A stretch of DNA of 38,910 nucleotides from CAZPKH01 sp964407165. Lineage in GTDB: Bacteria; Bacteroidota; Bacteroidia; Bacteroidales; Muribaculaceae. Within the stretch, counting starts at the first letter, position 1. Each line of letters begins with the position of its first letter. The translations under genes and the position numbers were made by a program. The DNA lies in the NCBI GenBank assembly GCA_964407165.1, contig CAYOUJ010000019.1, forward strand, positions 1 through 38,910, in the 5' to 3' direction. This document shows, piece after piece, positions 9,095-17,212 of the stretch. The notes beneath the pieces were generated by a model that worked only from the letters and a program-made list of their open reading frames with translations, did no database searches and was not told where the DNA came from.

Positions 9095-9106
9095 GGCAAT
9101 TTATAA

Positions 9107-9222
9107 ATGCATAATTCATAATGCATAATGCATAATTTTTTCGATTGCCGTCGATAGGCAATCGACAGTCTGTCGACGGCCATCGGTATGTAATTATGCA
9201 TTATGCATTATGCACTATGCAT
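9107..9222. repeat. nested inverted repeat (TAATGCAT arms, CGAT-rich core)
   Basis: Outer arms 9107-9137 and 9192-9222 are inverted copies matching at 29 of 31 positions and are built from TAATGCAT units. The 54-nt core holds two mutually exclusive 8-bp stems (CGATTGCC/GGCAATCG and GCCGTCGA/TCGACGGC). It fills the space between the glnN stop and the PurF-like start. Confidence 0.8.
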
Positions 9223-9227
9223 TAGAT

Positions 9228-11417
9228 TTAGCGGATGAACAGGAGTTCGCGATACTTGGGCAGAGGCCACATCTCGTTGTCCACCATCAGTTCGAGGTGG
9301 TCGATATGGTCGCGGATGCTCTCGAGGCGCGGAGCCACGGTGTCGTGGTAGGCGATGGCCTTCTCACGCTCGTCGGTGATGCGGTTGGCCTTGCGGCGCG
9401 CGTCGATCATCTCCTCGGTCTCGATCTTGATGGCCTTCATGTGGGCCGACATGCGCTCGAGCGTCTGCATGTCTTCAGAGGCCATCTGCTCCCCGCGGAC
9501 GCCGGAGAAGATGGTCTTAACCTTATAGATGTTGTCAAGCAGTATCGACTGGTAGCGAGTGGCCACGGGGATGATGTGGTTGATGGCCAGGTCGCCGAGC
9601 ACGCGGGCCTCGATCTGGATCTTCTTGGTGTACATCTCCCACTTCACCTCGTTGCGGGCCTCCAGCTCCTTCTTCGAAAAGACGCCTGTACGGGCGAACA
9701 TGTCTACCGAACTGTCGGCGAGGTAGGCGTCGAAAATCAGGGGCACGGAGGTCTCGCAGTCGAGGCCGCGGCGCGCTGCCTCCTCCTTCCACTCGTCGGA
9801 GTAGCCGTTGCCGTCGAAGTGGATGGCCTTGGTCTTCTTGATGGTCTCCTTGACCTCGGCGAGGATGGCCTTGTTAAGCTCCTCTCCGGCAGCCACGCGC
9901 TTGTCAACGGTGGCCTTGAACTGCATCAGCTGGTCGGCCACGGCAGCGTTGAGGGCGAGCATTGCGCAGGCGCAGTTGGCGCTCGAGCCCACGGCGCGGA
10001 ACTCGAAGCGGTTTCCGGTGAAGGCGAAGGGCGACGTGCGGTTGCGGTCGGTGTTGTCGCGCATGATCTGCGGGATCTGCGTCAGGTCGAGCTTGATGCC
10101 CTGCTTGCCCGAGATGGTGATCAGCTCGTCACCGTCGGAGTTCTCGATCTCGTCGAGCACGTTGGCAAGCTGCGTGCCGGTGAAGATGGATATTATGGCC
10201 GGCGGCGCCTCGTTGGCGCCCAGGCGGTGTGAGTTGGTGGCCGACATGATGGAGGCCTTCAGCAGGGCGTTGTGAGTCTGTACTGCGGCCATGACGTTGA
10301 CCACGAAGGTGATGAACTGCAGGTTGTCTTGCGGGTTCTTGCCGGGTGCGAAGAGCAGCTTGCCGGTGTCAGTGCCGAGGCTCCAGTTGTTGTGCTTGCC
10401 CGAGCCGTTGATGCCGGCGAAGGGTTTCTCATGCAGCAGCACGCGGAAGTTGTGACGACGTGCCACCTCGCCGATGAGGCTCATCAGCAGCATGTTGTGG
10501 TCGTTGGCTAGGTTGGTCTCCTCGAAGATGGGCGCCAGCTCAAACTGGTTTGGTGCCACCTCGTTGTGACGGGTCTTGGCGGGGATGCCCAGGCGGTGGC
10601 ACTCTATCTCCAGGTCGAGCATAAACGCCTCCACGCGCGAGGGGATAGCGCCGAAGTAGTGGTCCTCGAGCTGCTGGTCCTTGGCGCTGGCGTGGCCCAT
10701 CAGCGTGCGGCCCGTCATCACCAGGTCGGGACGGGCGGAGTAGAGGGCCTCGTCGACCAGGAAGTACTCCTGCTCCCAGCCGAGGTAGCTGAACACATGC
10801 TTGACCTCGGGGTCAAACATCCGGGCCACGGCCGTGCCTGCGCGGTCGACGGCGGCCAGGGCACGCAGCAGCGGCGTCTTGTAGTCGAGCGACTCGCCCG
10901 TGTATGATATGAAGACTGTGGGGATACACAGCGTGTTGTCCATGATGAAGGCCGGCGAGCTGATGTCCCAGGCGGAGTAGCCGCGGGCCTCGAAGGTGTT
11001 GCGGATGCCGCCTGAGGGGAACGACGAGGCGTCCGGCTCCTGCTGCACGAGGAGCTTGCCGTTAAACTCCTCTACTACCCCGCCCTTGCCGTCATGCTCG
11101 ATAAAGGCGTCGTGCTTCTCGGCAGTGGTCTCGGTGAGGGGCTGGAACCAGTGGGTGTAGTGGCGTGCGCCGTTGTCGATGGCCCAGCGCTTCATTCCCT
11201 CGGCCACGGAGTCGGCAACCTCCAGCGACAGCGGCTCGCGGTTGTAGATGGCATTGATGAGGGCGGCGTAGGTCTTGGCCGGTAGATACTGGAACATCTT
11301 GCGGCGGTCGAAGACTTGGCACCCGTAGTACGCCTCGGGGCGCTCGTCAGGAATCTGCACAGGGATGGCCTTGCGGTCGAAGGCCTCCTCCACGACTTTG
11401 AATCTCAGACTTGACAT
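9228..11417 (-). CDS. glnN: glutamine synthetase type III
   Basis: This 729-aa cytoplasmic enzyme makes glutamine from glutamate, ammonia and ATP. It is the large GSIII form common in Bacteroidota. The catalytic core shows the GSIII signature GSGKHNNWSLGTDTGK, and the C-terminal GSIII-specific helical extension ends in LPKYRELLFIR. Length matches GSIII (about 700-730). It sits beside the PurF-like amidotransferase and the dap genes, a nitrogen/amino-acid neighbourhood. No PII or glutamate synthase gene is in the window. An ATCGAT-rich array lies about 45-95 nt upstream of the start. Confidence 0.97.
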   Translation of the reverse strand: MSSLRFKVVEEAFDRKAIPVQIPDERPEAYYGCQVFDRRKMFQYLPAKTYAALINAIYNREPLSLEVADSVAEGMKRWAIDNGARHYTHWFQPLTETTAEKHDAFIEHDGKGGVVEEFNGKLLVQQEPDASSFPSGGIRNTFEARGYSAWDISSPAFIMDNTLCIPTVFISYTGESLDYKTPLLRALAAVDRAGTAVARMFDPEVKHVFSYLGWEQEYFLVDEALYSARPDLVMTGRTLMGHASAKDQQLEDHYFGAIPSRVEAFMLDLEIECHRLGIPAKTRHNEVAPNQFELAPIFEETNLANDHNMLLMSLIGEVARRHNFRVLLHEKPFAGINGSGKHNNWSLGTDTGKLLFAPGKNPQDNLQFITFVVNVMAAVQTHNALLKASIMSATNSHRLGANEAPPAIISIFTGTQLANVLDEIENSDGDELITISGKQGIKLDLTQIPQIMRDNTDRNRTSPFAFTGNRFEFRAVGSSANCACAMLALNAAVADQLMQFKATVDKRVAAGEELNKAILAEVKETIKKTKAIHFDGNGYSDEWKEEAARRGLDCETSVPLIFDAYLADSSVDMFARTGVFSKKELEARNEVKWEMYTKKIQIEARVLGDLAINHIIPVATRYQSILLDNIYKVKTIFSGVRGEQMASEDMQTLERMSAHMKAIKIETEEMIDARRKANRITDEREKAIAYHDTVAPRLESIRDHIDHLELMVDNEMWPLPKYRELLFIR

Positions 11418-11462
11418 AAATTTAACCTTTTTTGATTAGAAATTGTATTTGGAGAGTTGTGA

Positions 11463-11511
11463 TGATCGATGATTGTCGAATATTATCGATATTTATCGAT
11501 AATGACCGATG
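11463..11511. repeat. ATCGAT-rich intergenic array upstream of glnN
   Basis: Several TCGAT/ATCGAT units occur here, including a perfect 10-bp inverted repeat with a 2-nt loop (ATTATCGATA-TT-TATCGATAAT). It belongs to a family also seen near 9141-9187, 12826-12873, 21339-21385 and 34674-34730. Confidence 0.7.
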
Positions 11512-11574
11512 TTTTTAAAGCGTTCAGCGCTCGGTGTCGCGGGGGCGACAGCCGGGCGCTGATGTTTCGGGGCG

Positions 11575-12807
11575 TCAGGGTAGGTTGAAGCGTTTGATGC
11601 GGTCCACGACCTCAAGCGTGCGCTCGTACGTGTTGAAGGCGGTAAGGCGGAAGTAGCCCTCTCCGGCAGGCCCGAAGCCGCTGCCGGGAGTCCCCACCAC
11701 GTTGCACCGCTCCAACAGTGCATCGAAAAACTCCCACGAGGTCATGCCCCCGGGCGTCTTGATCCAGATATATGGCGAGTTGACACCGCCGAAGGCGGTA
11801 AGCCCTGCCTCCTCCAGGCCGCGCCGCAAAGTCGCGGCGTTGCGCATGTAGTAGTCGACGGTTTCCCGTACCTGCCGGCGACCCTCGTCGGTGTAGAGGG
11901 CTGCGGCGCCGCGCTGTATCACGTAGCTCGCGCCGTTAAACTTGGTGGTCTGACGCCGGTTCCACAACTTGCGAAGCTCCACTTCGCGGCCCTCGCTGTC
12001 TACTCCCTTCAGCTCGCGCGGCACCACGGTGTAGCCGCAGCGCAGACCAGTGAAGCCCGCTGTCTTGCTGAACGAGCGAAACTCGATGGCCACCCGGCCC
12101 GCGCCCTCTATCTCGTAGATTGAGCGCGGAACGTCGGCTTCGGTAACGTATGCCTCGTAGGCCGAGTCAAACAGTATGAGCACATTATTCTTTACAGCCC
12201 AGTCGACCCACACTTTCAGTTGCTCGCGCGTGAGCGTGGTGCCCGTCGGGTTGTTGGGGTAGCAAAGGTACACCACATCTACCGGCTCCGTCGGCAGCGC
12301 CGGCACAAAGCCGTTCTCTGCCGTGCACGGCAGGTAGACTATCCGGCTCCACGCGCCGTCCACTAAGTCGCCGGCACGCCCGGCCATCACGTTGGTGTCC
12401 ACATACACGGGATAGACCGGGTCAGTCACGGCCACGCGGCAGTCAGGGCTGAGGATGTCGCCGATGTTGCCCGTGTCGCTCTTGGCGCCGTCGCTGATGA
12501 ATATCTCGTCGGCCCGGATGTCGAGGCCACGCTCGGCGTAGTCCACGCGGGCCACCTCGTCACGCAGGAAAGCATACCCCTGCTCGGGGCCGTAGCCGTG
12601 GAACGTTTCGGCATGAGCCTCGTCTTGCACGGCCTTCTCCATAGCCTCGGTGGCAGCCCGGCAGATGGGACGGGTGACGTCGCCGATGCCCATGCGTATA
12701 ACCTTGGCATCAGGGTGCGCCTGCTCAAAGGCGGCTATGCGGTGCGCTATCTCCGTGAACAGATAAGTCGCGGGAAGCTTCAGGAAATTATCGTTTACCT
12801 TAATCAT
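11575..12807 (-). CDS. dapL: LL-diaminopimelate aminotransferase
   Basis: This 410-aa PLP-dependent class I/II aminotransferase converts tetrahydrodipicolinate directly to LL-diaminopimelate in the short lysine/peptidoglycan pathway. The PLP-binding lysine is K248 in RSFSKTAGFTGLR. Other family motifs are CYPNNPTGT near 182-190 and GDGAKSD-like ISDGAKSDTGNIG near 104-116. It follows dapF on the same strand, and the DapL product is the DapF substrate, so the pair is functionally coherent. The 59-nt gap between them holds an ATCGAT-rich array. Confidence 0.97.
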   Translation of the reverse strand: MIKVNDNFLKLPATYLFTEIAHRIAAFEQAHPDAKVIRMGIGDVTRPICRAATEAMEKAVQDEAHAETFHGYGPEQGYAFLRDEVARVDYAERGLDIRADEIFISDGAKSDTGNIGDILSPDCRVAVTDPVYPVYVDTNVMAGRAGDLVDGAWSRIVYLPCTAENGFVPALPTEPVDVVYLCYPNNPTGTTLTREQLKVWVDWAVKNNVLILFDSAYEAYVTEADVPRSIYEIEGAGRVAIEFRSFSKTAGFTGLRCGYTVVPRELKGVDSEGREVELRKLWNRRQTTKFNGASYVIQRGAAALYTDEGRRQVRETVDYYMRNAATLRRGLEEAGLTAFGGVNSPYIWIKTPGGMTSWEFFDALLERCNVVGTPGSGFGPAGEGYFRLTAFNTYERTLEVVDRIKRFNLP

Positions 12808-12825
12808 TAATCATTGTCGTTTTTT

Positions 12826-12873
12826 AAATCGATTGTTATCGATAATTATCGATTGCCTGTCGATGATTATCGA
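12826..12873. repeat. ATCGAT-rich array overlapping the dapF stop
   Basis: Three ATCGAT hexamers and further TCGA/CGAT units lie between dapF and dapL. The last units run into the dapF stop codon (12867-12869). It starts 19 nt upstream of the dapL start. Confidence 0.7.
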
Positions 12874-13721
12874 GGAGCGTTTTGCCTGTAATAGACGCCG
12901 TCGAACACCATCGTTGCGCCACCGGTCATCATCACGTGGCCGTCGGAGGCCCACTCTATCTCCAGGTCGCCACCACGCAGATGTACCGTGACCTTGCGAT
13001 CGGTCAGCCCAAGGGTAATTGCCGCCACGGCCGTCGCACATGCGCCGGTGCCGCAGGCCAATGTCTCTCCGCTGCCTCGCTCCCACACACGCATGTCGAT
13101 GTTGCGGCGGTCGCGCACCACGGCAAACTCTATGTTCGCCCGGTCGGGCCACATCGAGTGGCACTCTAACTCCGGCCCTACGCTGAAGAACACCTCGTCC
13201 TCCAGCGGCTCGTCAATGAACACCACCCCGTGGGGATTGCCCATCGACACGCCGGTGATGATAATGTTGCCCATCCCACGGGTGCTGATGAGCATGTCGT
13301 CCGTAGGCCCTTCACCTTGGGGATGGGCCTTCGGCACACCCATATCGACCGTAACAGTCTCCACCAAGCCGTCGGCACCGAGGTGCAGGTCGAGCACCTT
13401 GATGCCCGCCAATGTTTCCAGCGTGATCCGATTCTTCGCCGTCAGAGCGCGGTCGTGGGCATACTTGGCCACGCAACGGCTGCCGTTGCCGCACATCTTC
13501 CCCTCCGAGCCGTCGGCGTTAAACATCCGCATCTTCAGGTCTGCCACCTCCGAGGGGCATATAAGTATAACGCCGTCGCCACCGATGCCGGTGTGACGGT
13601 CGCTCATCTCGCGCGCGAGGCCCTGCGGGTCGGCCGGCTCGCCGCCAAGACAGTTGATATAGACGTAGTCGTTGCCTATACCGTGCATCTTGGTGAACTT
13701 GATCTCCTCTCTGTGAGTCAT
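12867..13721 (-). CDS. dapF: diaminopimelate epimerase
   Basis: This 284-aa enzyme converts LL- to meso-diaminopimelate for peptidoglycan and lysine. The two catalytic cysteines are C77 in GKMCGNGSRC and C223 in TLACGTGAC. The N-terminal motif FTKMHGIGNDYVY is typical. The start at 13721 gives an 11-residue lead before that motif; an internal Met at position 12 is possible but less likely. It is first of the dapF-dapL pair and is divergent from the RND pump gene. Confidence 0.97.
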   Translation of the reverse strand: MTHREEIKFTKMHGIGNDYVYINCLGGEPADPQGLAREMSDRHTGIGGDGVILICPSEVADLKMRMFNADGSEGKMCGNGSRCVAKYAHDRALTAKNRITLETLAGIKVLDLHLGADGLVETVTVDMGVPKAHPQGEGPTDDMLISTRGMGNIIITGVSMGNPHGVVFIDEPLEDEVFFSVGPELECHSMWPDRANIEFAVVRDRRNIDMRVWERGSGETLACGTGACATAVAAITLGLTDRKVTVHLRGGDLEIEWASDGHVMMTGGATMVFDGVYYRQNAPR

Positions 13722-13751
13722 AACAAAACTGTGACGCTGTTTTTAACGCCG

Positions 13752-13785
13752 CAAAGTTACAACTTTTGCTCAAAACACAAGCAAA
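13752..13785 (-). promoter_or_regulatory. dapF promoter
   Basis: The minus-strand -7 element TAACTTTG is at 13759-13752, with a TTTG at 13785-13782, a slightly long spacing of 22 nt. It lies about 31 nt upstream of the dapF start. Confidence 0.6.
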
Positions 13786-13850
13786 AATCCCAAAAAAGTT
13801 ATCAACCTTCCGCCCCTGGTTATTGAAAAGCACACATCTGACAATCGCGG

Positions 13851-13881
13851 ATTGCCTATAAATAAATTTTTGCTATCTTTG
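13851..13881 (+). promoter_or_regulatory. RND pump promoter
   Basis: ATTG (13851-13854), 19 nt, then TATCTTTG (13874-13881). This is a good Bacteroidota promoter 24 nt upstream of the chosen start at 13906. It also argues against the longer open frame that begins at 13852. Confidence 0.8.
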
Positions 13882-13905
13882 CACACCGATTCACTCATTA
13901 CTACC

Positions 13906-16900
13906 ATGAACGTCCGCACTTTCATCGACCGACCCATACTCGCCGGAGTCATCTCCGTCATCATCGTTATCGTTGGCTTCATCTGCCTGTCGCAGCTGCC
14001 CCTGGAGCAGTTTCCCGAGATTGCACCGCCCACCGTCCGCGTCTCCGCCACTTACACCGGCGCCAACGCCGAGACGCTGCAAAAGTGCGTCATCACGCCC
14101 CTCGAGGAGGCCATCAACGGCGTCGACGACATGATATACATGACCTCCACCGCCACAAACACCGGCTCCGCCACCATCTCCGTGGTGTTCAAGCAGGGCA
14201 CAGACCCCGACATGGCAATGGTAAATGTGCAAAACCGCGTCTCCTCTGCCACCGGACTGCTCCCCGCCGAGGTGGTCAAGAGCGGCGTCACCGTCCGCCG
14301 CCGCCAGAGCGGCAACATCAAGATGCTCACCCTCTACAGCCCCGACAGCACCTACACCTCCAACTTCCTGACCAACTACATGAAGATCAACATCGAGCCG
14401 CGCCTGAGCCGCATCGAGGGCGTGGGCGATGTCAGCATCTGGGGCGCGAACTACTCCATGCGCATCTGGCTCGACCCCGCACGCATGTCGCAGTACGGAC
14501 TCGTCCCCGACGACATTACCAAGGTTCTCGACGAGCAAAACATCGAGAGCCCCACCGGAATCCTCGGCAAGGACTCCCCAAACACGTTCCAATACGTGCT
14601 CAAATACCGCGGCCGCCACGAGCTTGAGGAGGACTTCGAGCGAATGGTCATCCGTGTACTCCCCGACGGCTCCGTCCTCCGCGTGGGCGACGTCGCCACC
14701 GTCGAGCTTGGCTCCCTCAACTACGACATGATCAGCCGAACCGCCGGAGCCCCCGGCGCAAACGCCATGATAGCCCAGATGGACGGCTCGAACGCCAACG
14801 AGGTAATCATCTCAATAGACAAGATCACCGAGGAGATCTCACAAGACCTTCCCCGAGGAATGGTCCTCACAGACATCATGTCCGTCAAAGACTTCCTCGA
14901 CGCATCCATCGCCTCCGTCATCGAGACACTTGTCATCGCCGTCATCCTCGTGGTGCTCGTCGTTTACATGTTCCTCCACAGCCTCCGCGCAACGCTCATA
15001 CCCACCATCGCCATCCTCGTCTCGCTCGTGGGCACATTCACCTTTATGTACGCCGTCGGCTTCAGCCTCAACATGCTCACACTCTTTGCCCTCGTGCTGG
15101 TCATCGGCACCGTGGTCGACGACTCGATAGTGGTGGTCGAGGCCGTGCAGGCGCGCTTCGACGAGGGCTACGACGAGCCTTACCGCGCCGCCGTCGACGC
15201 CATGGGCGGACTCTCCACAGCCCTGGTGACCACCTCGATAGTCTTCATGGCCGTCTTCATCCCCGTCAGCTTCATGGGTGGCACCTCGGGCATATTCTAC
15301 ACCCAGTTCGGCCTTACCATGGCTGTCGCCGTCGCCATCTCCCTGCTCAACGCCCTCACCCTCGCTCCCGCCCTTGCTGCCCTCATGATGCGCAAGAAAA
15401 GAGATGGAGCGGGGGGGCGCCCCCGCGCCCCGCATCCCCGCCTTGGCCGCAAATTCGCCAACGCCTTCGACTCCGCCTTCACCTCTTGCTCAACCCTCTA
15501 CGTCCGCCTCATAACACGCACATTCCGCCGAAAGTGGATTGTCGCCGTCCTCGTCGTCGCCGCAATCGCCGCCCTCGGATACATGGTCGCAAACACCCGC
15601 ACAGGTCTCGTCCCGCAGGAGGACCTCGGCACCATCAGCATCAACGTCCAGTGCGCACCAGGCACCAACCTAGCCGAGACCGACCGCGTAGTGCGCGAGG
15701 TGGAAGACGCCATCAAGACGATGCCTTACGTCAAGATCTACAACATGGTCACCGGCAACTCCGCACGCTTTGAGCAGTCTGCAGCCTCCGGAGCCTTCAC
15801 CCTGCGCCTCGTCCCCTGGGGCGAGCGCGACGTACGCGGCGGCGACCAGACTTCCCTCATCGACAGCATCTACGCCCGCACAGCACACATCAAAGACGCC
15901 ACCATCCGCGTCAGTACACGTCCCATGATCTCCGGCTACGGCGCCACCAGCGGCTTCGAACTGTATGTGCAGGACCGCAAGGGAGCGACCGTCAACGACC
16001 TCCTCGACGTCACCAATGACTTCATCGACCGGCTCAACGAGCGCCTTGAGATATCCCGCGCTTACACTACCTTCGACACCAAGTTCCCCCAATACATCGT
16101 CGACGTCGACGCCGTGGCCTGCAAGCGCAACAACGTCAGCCCCGCCGACGTTCTCTCCGCACTCTCCGGATACATCGGCGGCAACTATGCCAGCAACATC
16201 AACCGCTTCACCAAGCTCTATCGCGTAATGGTGCAGGCAGCCCCCGAATACCGCCTCGACCAGGCATCTCTGGCCAACCTGTACGTCCGCACCTCCGACG
16301 GCCGCATGTCACCCCTGTCGCAATACGTCACACTCACCCGCGTCTACGGCTCAGAGACGCTGACCCACTTCAACCTCTTCCCCGCCATCTCCGTCTACGG
16401 CCAGCCCGCCGACGGTTACAGCTCCGGGCAGGCCATCAAGGCCATCCAGGAGACCGCCCGTGAGTGGCTCCCCGTGGGCTACGGATACGAGTTCTCCGGC
16501 ATGAGCCGCGAGGAGAGCACCGTCGGGGGCAACACCGTCGTGCTGATCTTCGTCATCTGCATCGTCTTTGTCTATCTCATCCTCTGCGCACTATACGAGA
16601 GCCTCTTCATGCCCTTTGCCGTGCTCCTCTCAGTACCCTTCGGACTATTCGGCAGCTTCCTCTTCACCGGCATCGCAGGCCTCGAGAACAATGTCTACAT
16701 GCAGACAGGCCTCATCATGCTCATAGGCCTGCTCGCAAAGACCGCCATCCTCCTCACCGAATACGCCACCGCACGCCGCCGCGCCGGCATGAGCCTCTCA
16801 ATGGCCGCCGTCTCCGCCGCGCGCGCCCGCTTCCGCCCAATACTGATGACCTCATTCACCATGATCTTCGGTATGCTCCCACTCGCCTTCGCCTCCGGCG

Positions 16901-17067
16901 TCGGCGCCGTCGCCAACCGCTCCGTCGGCGTCGGCATCGTCGGCGGTATGCTCATAGGCACCGTCTTCCTCCTCATCGTCGTCCCGCCAATGTTCATCGC
17001 CTGCCAGTGGCTCGACGAGCGCCTCCCCCTCCGCCCCCGCCGCTCAAAGACATCTTTATCCGATTAG
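13906..17067 (+). CDS. RND multidrug efflux pump, inner-membrane subunit (AcrB/HAE1 type)
   Basis: This 1053-aa protein has the AcrB plan: TM1 (LAGVISVIIVIVG), a large periplasmic loop starting PTVRVSATYTGANAE, TM2-6, a cytoplasmic linker, TM7, a second periplasmic loop and TM8-12. The proton-relay Asp pair of TM4 is D405/D406 (GTVVDDSIVVVE). It would export drugs or lipids using the proton gradient. Unusually, no membrane-fusion protein or outer-membrane factor gene flanks it, so it must borrow partners. A GC-rich palindrome (15406-15433) is inserted in frame in the cytoplasmic linker between the two halves and reads GAGGRPRAP. The start giving MNVRTFIDRPI matches the family. Confidence 0.95.
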   Translation: MNVRTFIDRPILAGVISVIIVIVGFICLSQLPLEQFPEIAPPTVRVSATYTGANAETLQKCVITPLEEAINGVDDMIYMTSTATNTGSATISVVFKQGTDPDMAMVNVQNRVSSATGLLPAEVVKSGVTVRRRQSGNIKMLTLYSPDSTYTSNFLTNYMKINIEPRLSRIEGVGDVSIWGANYSMRIWLDPARMSQYGLVPDDITKVLDEQNIESPTGILGKDSPNTFQYVLKYRGRHELEEDFERMVIRVLPDGSVLRVGDVATVELGSLNYDMISRTAGAPGANAMIAQMDGSNANEVIISIDKITEEISQDLPRGMVLTDIMSVKDFLDASIASVIETLVIAVILVVLVVYMFLHSLRATLIPTIAILVSLVGTFTFMYAVGFSLNMLTLFALVLVIGTVVDDSIVVVEAVQARFDEGYDEPYRAAVDAMGGLSTALVTTSIVFMAVFIPVSFMGGTSGIFYTQFGLTMAVAVAISLLNALTLAPALAALMMRKKRDGAGGRPRAPHPRLGRKFANAFDSAFTSCSTLYVRLITRTFRRKWIVAVLVVAAIAALGYMVANTRTGLVPQEDLGTISINVQCAPGTNLAETDRVVREVEDAIKTMPYVKIYNMVTGNSARFEQSAASGAFTLRLVPWGERDVRGGDQTSLIDSIYARTAHIKDATIRVSTRPMISGYGATSGFELYVQDRKGATVNDLLDVTNDFIDRLNERLEISRAYTTFDTKFPQYIVDVDAVACKRNNVSPADVLSALSGYIGGNYASNINRFTKLYRVMVQAAPEYRLDQASLANLYVRTSDGRMSPLSQYVTLTRVYGSETLTHFNLFPAISVYGQPADGYSSGQAIKAIQETAREWLPVGYGYEFSGMSREESTVGGNTVVLIFVICIVFVYLILCALYESLFMPFAVLLSVPFGLFGSFLFTGIAGLENNVYMQTGLIMLIGLLAKTAILLTEYATARRRAGMSLSMAAVSAARARFRPILMTSFTMIFGMLPLAFASGVGAVANRSVGVGIVGGMLIGTVFLLIVVPPMFIACQWLDERLPLRPRRSKTSLSD
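15406..15433 (+). repeat. GC-rich intragenic palindrome, copy a (RND linker)
   Basis: This is a variant of the element whose core is GCGGGGCG-9 nt-CGCCCCGC. It is read here in a different frame (GAGGRPRAP) from the tatA and NagZ copies, and it lies in the cytoplasmic loop between pump halves. Confidence 0.8.
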
Positions 17068-17108
17068 CCCCTTACCCGATTACCGTAACCGGGTAATCGG
17101 CTAATCGG
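17060..17108 (+). terminator. hairpin overlapping the RND stop codon
   Basis: A perfect 10-bp outer stem CCGATTAGCC/GGCTAATCGG (17060-17069 with 17099-17108) and an inner 7-bp stem TTACCCG/CGGGTAA. It includes the stop codon at 17065-17067. It resembles the 7142-7185 hairpin in its CTTTA and CCGATTA motifs. Confidence 0.65.
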
Positions 17109-17127
17109 CTAAAGACCGCAAAAATTT

Positions 17128-17170
17128 TCGTAGTTCGTAGTTCGTAGTTCGTAGTTTTTTCGTAACTTTA
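17128..17170 (+). promoter_or_regulatory. heptamer repeats and weak promoter before the amylase
   Basis: Four tandem TTCGTAG heptamers are followed by TAACTTTA (17163-17170), one base off the TAnnTTTG consensus, 42 nt upstream of the amylase start. The heptamer count could vary between strains, changing promoter spacing. Confidence 0.45.
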
Positions 17171-17212
17171 CCCCCGCAATTCTTTAGCACCTAAAACAAC
17201 TCATACAATAAC

